Below, one piece after another: positions 1 to 37,122 of a DNA stretch of 64,000 nt; the first letter of the stretch is position 1, and each line of letters opens with the position of its first letter. Origin of the DNA: Hydractinia symbiolongicarpus. Its lineage: Eukaryota; Cnidaria; Hydrozoa; Anthoathecata; Hydractiniidae. The notes under the pieces are model-generated. The model had not been told where the DNA came from. It was given only the letters and a program-made list of their open reading frames with translations, and did not search any database. The position numbers were made by a program, and so were the translations under genes. The stretch covers positions 8,494,001-8,558,000 of the forward strand of contig NC_079879.1 of NCBI RefSeq assembly GCF_029227915.1. The letters run 5' to 3'.

Positions 1-183
1 AAAAAAAGTTTAAACCTAACAAAAAAAATGTACCCTGTGTGTATCTATATATATTAAATTTAGGTGACAACCATATGAGTATCTATAAGGAGTGTTTGTT
101 CATTTAAGCTATGCAGTCACTGTACACTATATCCTGGTTTTTATCTGAGATTATATACAATTAAGGTGATTTAAAACACATAC

Positions 184-1466
184 TCCCCAAAAATAAGAAC
201 AGCAGTGACAGATACAACAATTGCAATAATAGGATTGGTGATCTTGTCCATGAAGATTGGCATGGTTTCAACTGCAGCTGCGTTTGCCAAGAGAAGTGTC
301 ACCAACAATAAATGATGTTTTTTAACTATAGGAAATATCTTCTCTGCATACTTTTTCTCTTTTCCTTTGCCAACTTTCATTAAAATTTCCAACTGTGTTT
401 TGTCAAGAGATAAAAGACCCATTGTTAGACCAGACATTAAACCTGAAATGTATATATACAAATAATTTACCTGATCCTTTGACATTAAATTTTAAACAGT
501 GTGTACTGCAATGCACAAAAAGAATCAATATTACGTAGCACTTTACATTTCTTATACAACACCGCACACTTCTTTTTGCACACTGCAATTCTTAAACATT
601 TTACGGGTAAGCCTGAAACAATGCATTTTATAAATTACAGTTATTATAACTATATTTTATGAACTGCACTCTTTTCAAATTAAGTTTGAGCTTTGATGAA
701 AAGTGAGACTTTTCACCAGAGCTCAAACTATCAATTCCAACTTTACAGCAAAGCTATAATATTATGTTAATCTTTTCTTTTACTAGGTTTTACCAATAAC
801 TCAATTTGGATTTTAAAAAATTATTGTTTGCAAATAGTAAATAGCTGAACCCGGCATATAAAACTATGCAGCAATGTTCTGTTGGTTAAGAATTTTATTG
901 TGAGACTATCAAGAATGTAGAAATTTATCAAATGTTTTAAAAAAGACGAAAACTGTTTTTAAAAAGATGAACAGAGTTTTAAAAACATTCAAGAAGTGTA
1001 GTTTTGTATAAGTCTGCAATGTAACTCAGGAGGTGCGTAGTGCGATACAGCAAGCACAAAGCACTCAGTACATTGATCCTTCTGGGCCTTTGTATAACAG
1101 TGCATAAACAATAAACTGTCAATTTAGACCTTTTTTTATTTGAATTGGGTAATCCAAAAAAAATAAATAAAAAATAAATATCTTCTATACTCTATATGTT
1201 AACTGCAAAATGTTCAGCACATTTTAGAAAAAATTTGAAGCAACCTGTGAAGGATTCATTTCAGTATCACATACCCAAAAACAACATCAACATTTCTCAC
1301 CTGCAAAAAGGACCAGGAAAAGATATGTACCAAGATATACCCAAAACATTGTTGTATATATTGTTAGTACATCTTCAACTTCGTCAAATTTTATTCCATT
1401 ACAAATAACTTCCTTTTCGTTAACAAATTTACATGTGACATTTTCCATTTTGGTATTTCCAAGCAT
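184..1466 (-). CDS. DUF21 / CNNM-type membrane protein, first two coding exons (3' partial)
   Basis: Two minus-strand exons join in frame: 1301-1466 (ATG at 1466, donor GTGAGA) and 184-442 (acceptor CAG, donor GTATGT). The rest runs off the window. The first exon gives a short N-terminus with an NVT sequon, then a membrane segment ending LFLVLFA. The second gives GLMSGLTMGLLSLD, a charged loop with KKYAEKIFPIVKK, a second hydrophobic stretch (HLLLVTLLLANAAAVE), and a third ending at FGE, where the family usually continues with an IIPQ-like motif. This is the DUF21 transmembrane domain, normally followed by two CBS domains and associated with divalent-cation (Mg2+) transport. The wording looks closer to plant, fungal and protist CBS-DUF21 proteins than to vertebrate CNNM1-4. 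An in-frame TAA lies just upstream of ATG 1466; a second ATG at 1448 is an alternative start. Family call is firm; the transport role is family knowledge. Confidence 0.85.
683..729. repeat. 47-nt imperfect hairpin in the DUF21 intron
   Basis: Two 22-nt arms, beginning AGTTTGAGCT and ending AGCTCAAACT, pair around a 3-nt loop (GAG) with two differences, one of which would be a G-U wobble in RNA. It lies in the intron between the two DUF21 exons. It may be a foldback-element remnant or a small-RNA hairpin; the sequence does not decide. Confidence 0.6.
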
Positions 1467-2345
1467 ATTGTCTATTTAAATCTAACAAATAATAAAGCTA
1501 AATGACCAGTTGCCCTCATGGAAATAACTAACTCATTTTCCTTCAATGTTACTGAAAAATGTTATATGACAAATTCAACGTTGCAACATCAATAACGCTA
1601 TTACAGTTATAAATTTCAGGCCAAATAACTTAGAAATAAGGTAGTGACGATGTCAGTTATTTTTACTGCGTGGGTAACTAGGGACAACCTGGGACCAAAT
1701 TGAGTAAGTTGACCAAACCTGGGTCCCAAATTCGTTTGGGAATGGAGGGTATAATGATGTTATCAAAAAAAACCAAACCCCAATATCTCTGTAAACTATT
1801 TGTCAAAAGCACATGATCTTATCCTGTTTCTTGATCAGCGTTTCAAGATCTATATATATTATATACAATATATACAACATCAACGTCTCTGCTGATGTTA
1901 GCAAAATTTTTAAACACCTTATATTTTCTAGGCATTCGTGCACATTATTTAGATCAGCGTTTTAAGCTCTACACAATAGAGACAATGGGTAAACAACATT
2001 TTTGTTTATTGGCAGGCCCTTTCAGACGTCATTGAATTTCAAGTGATGGTTCTCTTTCTCAACGATAGTTCCCCTTCTCATTTTTATCCCACCTTAGTGA
2101 ATTTTTCCATGGGCCTTATAGACAAGGTTAAAAATAATATCTCAGCCAATTCTCTCTGTGTGCAATTGTCAATTAAGATAATTTTTTAATACATTGTTAC
2201 TGCTACTATAAGAAAACGAATTCAACTACTTTTACTGTTTCATATGACTTCCAAGTGCCAAGAATCCGAACCTTATCACCCCAAAATACGGCTGGAAATC
2301 CTGACCCCATATTCTGTAAAAAAAGACTGGGAAGATCGTGATGTG

Positions 2346-3518
2346 TGACGTTGCAAAGTGCGGAAAGCTCAATTCTATGCAGCGGCTGGTTTATTAACAC
2401 AACAAATTTGTTTATAGTTTTGATAAATATGGCTAAATATAGCTACTAGCTACTAATATATCGTTATAGCTATTAGCAATTCCTTTTTATTTTATGCTAA
2501 ATATGCCAAATTGCTCAGCTTTCGGTTGTACAAACTCCATGTTTAACAAAGTGCTTAGTTTTCATAAGATACCTTCAGAAAAATTGAACAACAAACTTCG
2601 TAAAAAAAATTACAAGCAATTAAAAGAGAAGGGTCTTTACCAAAAGATCCTAATTTTTACATCTGCTCAAAACACTTCACTTGACGATTGTTTTCAGAGG
2701 GATATGATAGTAAAACAAAGTTCATCTGTATTTCTTGAATGCAAAAAATAAAGTTTTCTTTGTATTTGCATATATTCACTGGTCAAATCCATGCCAATGT
2801 ATAATTTACATTCACTTTTATTATACTAATATTATTTCACTCGTTTGTTACCTTCTTCCATTTTTAAATTTATAAATTTAATATTTTAAAGCTAAATTTT
2901 TGTCCTGCTTGCCACTTATGATTATCTTTTCTCGCAACTCATAAGCAAATTTTGTTGTTTTTGTTTTGCGCATATAAAAATCTAATTTTTAACAGGGGGT
3001 AAACATATTACTTTGCTAGAGTGAGCTAATGAGTGAACCGATGTCATCAACATTTTGAACATCAAACGAAAGTTAAGCATGTTCTGGAAATAGTCCTGGT
3101 GCTGTTCCAACGATTTTTGTATTGACTTTAGAGACTACAAAAATTATCCCTCCCCCCTGAATTGTTTCTCACTTAATATCCAAGAAGTCCATCACACAAA
3201 AGCTTTAAAAAAAGGATGGGCTACTGTTCTACTTCGTCCATACAATTTAATTTTTTTTAAACCTTTTTTAAAATTATAACTTATTGTCAATCAGAGAGTG
3301 ACAATGCATCAAAAGTTTTTTTATGAAGACGGTTTTTGTTCATTTGAGGAAAATTGTTGGTTATAGTTATGTTTTGACAAATAAGGAAGGTGTATACTTA
3401 GTTATTTTGGTTTTTGTTTATTAAAAAATAAGTTACAACAAATCGTAATGTCTCCTCTTCTTGTCAATGTTGGAGGCCTCTCTCTGTGGTTTGCTACATG
3501 TCGCACTTTGCAACGTCA
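2346..3518. repeat. 17-bp inverted repeats bracketing the THAP relic
   Basis: TGACGTTGCAAAGTGCG at 2346-2362 occurs exactly inverted at 3502-3518. The sequence just outside each copy also shares a weaker AGACTGG-like stretch in inverted orientation, so the true ends may lie farther out. The enclosed 1.17 kb contains the THAP-domain relic. A degraded P-like or other THAP-carrying DNA transposon is likely but not proven; no target-site duplication was found. Confidence 0.5.
2494..2751 (+). pseudogene. THAP zinc-finger domain relic, frameshifted
   Basis: The frame begins MPNCSAFGCTN (second Met at 2503), continues into LSFHKIPSEK, and near its end has DDCFQRDM and SVFLECKK. These match the start and end of a THAP C2CH DNA-binding domain (C-x-C core, FHKFP, CxxHF, AVPSVF-like end). 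The middle, about 2604-2685, is out of frame: the expected stretch containing CSKHF is readable one base over (FYICSKHFT). One base change near the run of eight As and another near the ACTTGACG segment would separate the two frames. An AATAAA overlaps the end. THAP domains occur in host regulators and in P-element-like transposases. The flanking inverted repeat at 2346/3502 favours a transposon origin, which is inference. Confidence 0.55.
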
Positions 3519-4155
3519 TTTTTGTTACTATTTCCAGTCTTCTTGTTTTTATGCGGCCTGTTAGAAAAGGTATATTTCAGGCAAAGAAATTGCTTTTATT
3601 GAGGTAAAGACAGACATTATTAAGTTGCACTTTTTTATTTTTTGAAATATATTACCCATTTTTGACAATATATCAAAAAATAAATTTTGCATGTAGTTCC
3701 CCTTTAATCAATAATATGTTATCAGACTCCAATATTCTGTTTAATTAGGAGCAATAAATCAAATTCGCAGTATTCTCTCAGTTAGCAGTTTTTCCTGACT
3801 GCTAGAGACTTTGTGAAACTTCTGTGAGAGATTCCCACATAACAAGGCGGACATCACAAATATCTGGTGTTAGAGTCATTTGAGCACCAAAAATAGAGTC
3901 GTCTGTCGGCAACTCAAAAATTCGAAAAATTGTAACCAACCATCAACGCGCGCCATCAAACCTCCGATATTTAATGATAACTTGGGCACCTCGTTTAAAC
4001 GGAGTTTCCGTTCGTCGTTTTTAACTAGTTCTCAGGAACCTTTTCGCATTTTAAAGTGAAGCACAATAACAATGGTGTGGGTAATGGCTGTGGGGAGACA
4101 ACAAACCTATATTATTTTATTGTCATTCTAGCTATTCGGACTTGGGTGACCCTAA

Positions 4156-4407
4156 GGCCACCCTCAAAGATATAATTGGTTAGCATAATCCGACCGACTT
4201 ACTTTGAACGACGTTGACTGACAAAAATCGAACTTGAAACGGAGGCTAAAAATACAGCTGGCGTACAATTAAAACAAATAACAAAAATTGGCTGCAAAAT
4301 GTAGTATTTTTGTAATTTTTCGAGCGACTCACATTTGTAATTAGAAATGACGCTAACTAAACATATTTTCGACGGTGGCCTAACCAATTATATTTTTGAT
4401 GGTGGCC
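4156..4407. mobile_element. MITE, GGCCACC..CAAA.ATAT family, TAA duplication (copy 1)
   Basis: About 30 bp at the left end (GGCCACCCTCAAAGATATAA...) reappear inverted at the right end (...TTATATTTTTGATGGTGGCC). TAA flanks both sides at 4153-4155 and 4408-4410. The right end carries an extra, slightly diverged copy of the terminus (about 4362-4380), suggesting nesting or an internal duplication. No coding capacity. A TWA duplication is typical of PIF/Harbinger-derived MITEs; family assignment is inference. Confidence 0.65.
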
Positions 4408-7400
4408 TAAATCATCATATGCCAGACTCCCCATCTTAGATGGAATGTCAGAGAATAGCAAAATATACTGCAACCAATCAATGCAATGTGCAAGTCTCAA
4501 TCTTTCTAAAAGAAGCAGGCTACAATAAAAAAGGAACACAAAAACTGTAGCTATAGCTAGCTAGCTCCATTTCACATTTAAATTCTCTGAAAAGAAACTA
4601 AATGTGGGGGGAATAAAAGTTGGAGAACCCCATGCAGCTATAAAAATATAGTACAACAATATTACATCTTCTATTTCTATAGCTAACTGCAGCACGAGCT
4701 ATGCCTAACCTAGCCATGCCATGAAACAAACAAAAAAAACACAAATGAGCATGTGCACATCACAGGCTGTGACGCGATGTATCGAATCTACATATAGTAT
4801 GCTCGCGCAGCCAGCAAAGAAATACGCTCGCTATGCAAATACAACCATGATCCCACCCAGCCCACCAGGTGACGTTTTTTTGATACCGCATTTACTCAAT
4901 GACCCTGCCTATATAAATGTCCCCCTCGAATGGAATACGTTCTTATGGCTTTAAAATATTCAATGAGAACCCTTTTGGTGACTCCCTCCTCAAAAAGGGC
5001 GCTTATTTAGAAAATTATTAATGCAACCCAACCTCGTACCGTTTTTTATCTTTTTCTAACAGTCGAAGAGGCTTTTCCTCGCCGTTCAAGATTGTTGGGA
5101 AAAGAAAAAAAGCCAAGTAGACGAGGTTACAATGGTAGGTAAAACTATAAAATAATTAATCAGACTTTAATGGTTAATGTGTGGCTTTTGTATTCAAATC
5201 TGCTTTCATATGTCTTTAATCCGGGGCGCTTCCAAAGTCATTACGTGATACACAGATTTAAGTGACGTATCAAAAATTTCAACATCCAATGGATCATTGC
5301 GGCGAATTCAATTTGTTGGGAAAAAGAACGTCTTCTATCTCTTAAGTATAATTTCTAATCCAGAAAACCGATACGAGTACATAGTTCGTTTCTGTCACGT
5401 GACAATATTAAGTATAAAACATAGCAATGAGGGGGATACAAATCATTTTGTCGAATTTGATTTACCGAGTGCGAAAAATTTGATTACACGAAACCCCTGT
5501 TTTGGTTTGCAAACCTAAATATTAAAGAGGTAAAACTTTTAAAATCTCGAATTTGACAAATTGGATTCTACAAATTCAATCAAAAAATACATTTAAATTT
5601 GCTGAATTATATAGTATTACAGAGTTTCTTGGACCACGAGCCGTTATTACACAGGAAGTTCCGAACAAAAAGACAGCATGCCCTGGGAACGAGGCTGGAC
5701 ATATTGGATTCAACAAAATATATAGTGTAAATTCCGCTGTAGAAATTGTATCAGGACTTATCTCCTACCGAATATTAGAAGACCTGAAAATAATTGGGTT
5801 ACTTGCTCCTAGGGTCAGAAAGAACAATTTTTGTGTTGGAAACAGCAGAAAATTTTGTTGACTAAACTGGTGATGGGAAAAAATTTAATAACAAACAAAA
5901 GCGATTTTTATATTTTTTGAAAAGGTTTAAAGCTGAAACTGATAACTCCTCCCCCCCCCCCCCACACACACACACAACACTTAGCCAATAAAAACAGTGT
6001 TTTCATATCCGACATACAGAGATTTTATTTTCCGTACCCAGAAAACTTTTCTAGTAAACCTAGGAGGTTAGGGTAACCAGAATGTTTTCTTTAAAGTAAA
6101 CGAAAGGTTGCAAGAAAATTTAATAATAAAGTTGGTCCTAAACAATATGCTAAGGCTAGCCTGCTAACTCAAGTGCAAAATAAAAAAAATCCTTTACCAT
6201 GAACCCAAGTTCTGAAATGAGAATGCTTCATGCTCATATAAGCTTCTACTGACGAAAATCGCACGCGAAGGCCAACCTGTTTTTTTTCTTTTCTACTTCT
6301 TTCACTGCTGGAAGAGTAAAATCAGGGAAAAAGAAATAAAAGCATATTAAAACACATATCATACAGTATTGACACTACGATCTTATAACGTTACTTGAAC
6401 ATAAAAAGTTAGGCAAAAATCACTTAAACGAATTAACGCTCCATACAAAGATATTTTAACGTTAAGAAAGTTGAAAACGATGTTAACATCTTTGAAACCT
6501 TGAGAAGTTGTATAGTGTATATAATTTTTAGTTCGCGATGTACATCGTGCTAGTCGACCAAACTAGTCGTCATTTACTAAACCGCGTAAGAGAGAACAGA
6601 CGTATTTGAACACCAGTGGGCAGTCACTTTGGCATGTTTAAGGAACACTGGAGACGAGGTTGTTTTATCGAAAATAAAATTTGTTGATATAAGTGGTTGC
6701 TTATTTATACCTTATATCACAACTAACTACAGTCTCCGCCGTGTCTCTTTTAGTTTTCCTGTTACATCAAATCATAAGGTTAGTAGTAGCCGTCGGTCTT
6801 GCATTCTGGTTCGCAAGTATTTGTGTGTTTGTCATATAGTCTTTACTTTGTTTTAGTCTATACAGATAGATTAAAAAACCAGTAGTCAACTAGCAGTCTA
6901 CACAAAACTATGACAGAACTAGTAATGTGGTAATGTCGTGTCTAGTGACAACGAACAAGAACAGCCACAAAAAGTAAGAATAAAAAACTGTACACAATAG
7001 TCAAGGTAAAACACCTAGCGTATACCGTCCTAATTACGTGATTATCTAAACAAACAGCTCTTGCGACGATCTTAAACTTAGTAGGATTAGTAGGATTCAA
7101 CTTTATGGTCAAATCTTAGATATCTTAAATTTCATAACGTTTTTCGAGTCTTTTAGCAAGAGGGTGCCAATAAGTCGCAAATGGCAGCATATATACGTGC
7201 GAGTTCGGGCGACTTTTTTAATTAAATTGACGGTTGTCTGCTGAAAATGCCCGCACTTTCCCGAAATCGCTCGGAATATTACCAAAATGCAACACCTTGT
7301 AACATAAACATGGTGGACAACAGTTGAAAGAATGCGTTTGAAGAGAAAGGCGTTAATAAAGTTTATAGCTACAGTACAGTACAGATATAACGATCAAGTT

Positions 7401-7573
7401 TCACACCTTTTTCTTGTTTGTCTTTTGTTCTTATTAATTATCTTGCGAGTCTTGTAAGTCATTAACTTGCGCGTAATAAACAAAAGATTCTTAAAGAAAA
7501 AATAGCTTTATTATAACTGCGAGTAACTATTGTTAAATAGTGTTAACATAACTATTCCCAATAGCATAATTGC

Positions 7574-8257
7574 AAATGTTATCAACTCTGTCAATGTGAC
7601 ACGAAGAGCCATTGTTTAATATTTTTATTAAACAAAAGTTTTGCGTGGAAACTAAATAAACTAGCGAGAAGGCATTGTTGGTTGCGCTGGTTAAATAAAG
7701 CTTTTAAGCGATAGAAATTATTATATTTTAACAAAGATTGAAACTTTAATTTTGATAGAAAAGCTTTTTTAGATCGTGTTTTAGAAGTTTAAGAACGAAA
7801 AACGGCGATAGAAATGTTTTTTTAGATCGCATTTTAAAAGTTTAAAAACGAAAAACGGCGATAGAAATGTTTTTTAGATCGCATTTTGAAAGTTTAAAAA
7901 CAAAAACGGCGATAGAAAATCTTTTTTAGATCGCATTTTAAAAGTTTAAAAACGAAAAGCGGCGATAGAAATGTTTTTTTTAGATCGCATTTTAAAAGTT
8001 TAATAACGAAAAGCGGCGATAGAAATGTTTTTTTTAGATCGCATTTTAAAAGTTTAATAACGAAGAGCGGCGATAGAAATGATTTTTTAGAAAGTTAAAG
8101 AACGAAGAACGTCGATAGGAAAGCTTTGTTAGATAGTTTTTTAAGTATTTAAAATGTTATCAACTCTATCAATGTGACACGGCGAGCCATTGTTTGATAG
8201 TTTTATAAACTAAAAGATTTGCGCGAAAACTAAATGGACAGCGAGATGCATTGTTTA
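7574..8257. repeat. Duplicated ~105-bp block flanking a 53-bp minisatellite
   Basis: Block 7574-7679 (starting AAATGTTATCAACTCT) is repeated in direct orientation at 8152-8257 with scattered substitutions. Both copies share TCAATGTGACACG and GAGCCATTGTTT, and are followed by related CTTTTAAG.GATAGA sequence. Between them lies a tandem array (about 7753-8150) of 7-8 units with a period near 53 bp, core AGATCGCATTTTAAAAGTTT preceded by GGCGATAGAAATG. No protein-coding frame runs through it. Confidence 0.8.
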
Positions 8258-9318
8258 AATCTTTTAAGAGATAGAGGTGTTGCGCGCTAGTAAAAACAAA
8301 GACAATGTTTTTAACAATAAAATGTAGCATGATACTATAAAACGTCAAAAGTTATATTTTTAGATTTTTTCTTTCTTCGGTATTAAAATTTAATTTGTTT
8401 TTTGAAATCTTATCATGAAGGGAAAAGTCCCGAAGGTAGGGTTTTTCCGTTTGCGTTGCTAAACGTTGCTTTTTATAAAAAGAACTTTTAAAAGTTTTGC
8501 ATGTTAAAAAATATGTTTCGACGATAAAGAAATATTACTAAAAGTTTTAAAAGTAGCATTAATTTTTTTTTAAATATTTAGATCATTGGATTTGTTGTTT
8601 TCTAAAAGAGCTTGTGTTTTTTAATAAATCGAGATTAAAATCGCGTTACTATAATTAGTTTCGTTGTGAAAAAAAATAAAAATTCAATGGCCTTCGCGTT
8701 TAATTTATTCTCGCGCAGAGTATTGTTTTTAAACAATGTTTCTTGCTATGCTTTTGTTTTTAACACGAAGCAATTATTTTCGCGAAATTTGAAAAGAACT
8801 CGCTATCCTATTGTTTTTTTTAATAAAAGCAATTATTTTTGCAAGTTGAGCATACGCATACGCTTACATCTGGACTGTACTGTAAGTTATTTATTAAGTA
8901 AATCTTATCAAAAATCATAAAAACAGTTCTTTTAAGAACTTAGCTACCACATAGCTCATTTTAATTTTTATACTTTTCTAAGTAATTTCTCGAGAGTCAT
9001 TTGTGGTGAATCTTTTTTTCTTTCGGGCATTGTTCGGGACCATGCGGGTTTCTTCAGGCAAATACCTGAATTTTTTTCAAAGGGCCTAACTCGCCTGAAA
9101 ACACCCTCGTCTTTTAGCTAGCTAGCTATAAATCTTAAACCAATGTCACAGGTATATTCAGAGGGTGCCAACTCGCCGGAAATGTCACAAAAACCACTAG
9201 GGCTGTCGGACGACTTCCTGCGTTTTAAAAAAAATTAGAATTTTGCCAGAAGAAACCTGAATCAACCCGAAACAAAATTTTTTAAACATTTATTTCTATG
9301 TATGTATATAATTTTTTA

Positions 9319-9590
9319 GGCCCTGTTAGCGGGATATCGCTGCTAATGGGGGGAGGGGGTCTGAAGTTTGAAAAAAAATCCGCTAAGGATTGAGAAATTT
9401 CAAAAATTTGTTTGTGGCCTAAAAGTTCTTCTTCGTCATTTGTGAGCATAATTCCTCTTGTTATCAATTTTGATAACTTTTATCTACAAAACACGCCCCT
9501 GAGCTTCCAAGATTTATCCGAATGTGTGTATTTTACTAAAAGAGGGGGAGGTGGTCTGAATCTTAGCGGCGATATCCCGCTAATGGGGCC
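9319..9590. repeat. Foldback pair around TTAGCGGGATATCGC
   Basis: 28-nt arms at 9319-9346 and 9563-9590 are inverted copies differing at three positions; the shared core is TTAGCGGGATATCGC. A G-rich stretch with GGTCTGAA follows each core internally on the left and precedes it on the right (direct orientation), so the structure is mosaic. Probably a short non-coding foldback or MITE. Confidence 0.55.
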
Positions 9591-9689
9591 CAAAATTTTT
9601 TTTGGAAGGCCCCTAACTTATTCTTTTAATGTGGAACAGTGGCAGTGAAGGACTGTTTTTTATATCATTTATTCGATAAAAAACTGTAA

Positions 9690-10473
9690 GGCCACCATCA
9701 AAAATATGTTGTGTTCACTTCCTGAATACCCCGGAAAAATGAGTCAGGGGGTGTGTTTTTTCCTGGGATTTTTAGATTGGAGCAATCAAATTCGTTCCTT
9801 GGGCCAAAACAGTATAGCGCCATTCAACATCGTTAGTAGACCATTTTTTGCTGCCCTGTAAACTATCAGTAGCCACAGGGGCAGGCTCGGTCGGGAAAAT
9901 TTACTCCCGCGAGCGCTAAATCGCTCACGTAAATTAATCTGCGTGAGCGATCCACGTGCGATCACAAAAGCTCGTGCAAATTAGTTTGCGTGAGTGGTCA
10001 ATGAAACAAAAAGTTACGACATGCACATGCTTGATCTGTAAAACAAAAATTTCTTTCTGCAGATGCCCGGAGCATAAGAGTGGCAGCATGAAGGAAAGGA
10101 GCCGACCTTAATGTTCTCTTCACCTCATGTTCTTCATAATAACACGATCGTTCTTCATAAGCTTTGTGTTTTTGGTGGCGCTTATTTAGTAGATTCTCTT
10201 AAAATGTGAAAAAAAAATATCGTAGGATCTCTAGAAAATTCTGATAAATAGTCTCTTACGTGACCGATAAATCGCTCACGTAAACTTTTTTGCGCGTGTA
10301 TGGGTGTGTGCGCGTGCGATCGCACATGTCTCCTGACCAGGCCTGAGGGGTGCCCTAAAGGAATTAATTTTTATGGAAATTAATTTTCACGAGTTTTGTC
10401 AATTTTGCATAAATTAGTTTTTTGAAAAATATCTCGCGAAGGACGCGAACACAATATATTTTTGATGATGACC
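9690..10473. mobile_element. MITE of the same GGCCACCATCAAAAATAT family (copy 2, 784 bp)
   Basis: The left end GGCCACCATCAAAAATAT... and the inverted right end ...ATATTTTTGATGATGACC share about 35 bp with few mismatches, continuing into GTGTTC and TCCT. TAA lies at both flanks (9687-9689 and 10474-10476). Internally there are repeated, partly inverted TCGCTCACGTAAA / GCGTGAGCGA motifs (about 9900-10320), so it may be a composite. No transposase frame. The termini match the element at 4156-4407, making this a family within the window. Confidence 0.65.
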
Positions 10474-11619
10474 TAAGTATGACGACAAAATAGCACCTTC
10501 CTTCTTCTTGATAACCCCCCCCCCCCCCCCCCCTAAAAAAAAAAGCCTGTGGCTGGCCTCACATATAAGACGTTTTCAGCGAGTCGGCACCCTCATGCAG
10601 GTATAAAAACATTTACGGATATTGCTACACCACAAACACTTGGCTGCAATGCTACTAATCATGACTTTAGACTTTGCTGTGTTCACCCTTAGCCCTTTCT
10701 TTTCTAGTCCTTTCTTACACTTCTCAAACTTTACAATTTTACTATTATTCAGTTATGCTTGTGACTTGACAATCTGCTCTGCCTTTAGCTGATCCTGAAG
10801 ATTAAACATTGCCTGACAGAACAAGTAAAAATAAATCTTAATTTCCTGTGTATGGCAGGCCTCAATGATGGGAATCGAAGTTGTAAAATTTCATCACAGT
10901 GAAGGCAGGATTTCTCCATCTAGATTTTCACTGCAAAAAAACAGGCTAAATATGAAATGATAAACATTCTTTGCTACACTAATGAAGTAAACAGTTGGCA
11001 TGATTATTACATTGTTGCTTTTTCTCTTTCCTGTTATTCCACGTGTTAAGTTTGCATTGGTTATTCTAATGTAAAAAAAAAACTAGTGTATATTTCTTTT
11101 TTTACAGATTGCAAAATGAATTTGGTTTCAACATCTTGTCAAATTTCTTTTAAGACTTGTTCCTCAAATAATCAAGCCTCTTGTTTTGCAATTCAAAGAA
11201 AGTGTAATGTTACACACTTTCCCACATTGGAATTTCAAGGGCAAGGTTATTTTTTCTGCTAGTTTTAATTACCCTGTAGCATCACGATGATGACTTACAG
11301 GGCTGTTATTTTTAATGAACTTTAACAACAGTTTTCGAAGATTTCAAAACAACAAGTAGCAGAGGAAGAAACATGTTTAAAGTCATCATGCATTCACCTT
11401 AATTGTTTTCCTGGTGAAAACATAATCAGTCAGATGCAGCAAACAAGCCTTAAAAAATGCACACTTTTTTCTGTTGATGCAAGCAAATTAAGAAATCCAT
11501 TTTCTCGGTTGAAATAGTTTCTGCCAAAACAAATCTGTGCAAAATTATGAATAATTGCAACCTTATAAAAACTTAATTGTTGTTGTGTTGTTTTTATAGT
11601 GTTATAAAAATATACAAAT

Positions 11620-36636
<25,017 letters not shown>

Positions 36637-37122
36637 TCGAATGAGTTGTTATCCGTGTCGAACTTGTTGAAATCTGTTCTGCTTGCTGGAACTGGTAAAA
36701 TAGTTCCAAAGTGAACCTTATGCCAATCTATTCCACGTTATTCTCGAATACACGAGGAAAGATTCAATGTACACTGTAATTTTTAAAAACTTTTTTATTG
36801 TGGAAATTTAATATCTTGACACCTGTCTTTTACAATCGATGTTTTGAATCAGCTTTCTGCTAAACACGTGTGTCAAACCATTTCTCCAGAAATGTTCTGC
36901 GCATCAGTCGTATGTCAAATCTTATGCTAATAAGTTTTAATTCAAATTTTAACTTTTGCGTGTCGGTCCCGCGTATTTGTGTTGTTTGTGGCCCCTCAAA
37001 GGGATTTTCCTATAGGAAAATAGTTGTTAAAAACCAGGTTTCTTGTGTGACGTCGATAAAATGAAGCCTTTTCGTCTCAATTGAGTTTTACTCCTGCTCG
37101 AGGTGAGTGCTTGTCATCGTTT

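Larger units (their letters stand above)
1467..11619. other. Gene-poor interval between DUF21 gene and CDC5L
   Basis: No host gene is recognisable in these 10 kb. What can be supported is listed separately: a THAP relic (2494-2751), inverted-repeat elements (2346-3518, 4156-4407, 9319-9590, 9690-10473), a minisatellite (7753-8150) with duplicated flanks, and homopolymer C tracts at about 5948-5963 and 10517-10533. Small open frames at 4721-4954, 5297-5518, 5553-5861 and 6629-6856 show no family resemblance and no convincing splice context. Confidence 0.5.

Noticed and set aside
5297-5861. Two neighbouring open frames of 73 and 102 codons
   Set aside because: No family resemblance, no shared frame and no splice consensus linking them.
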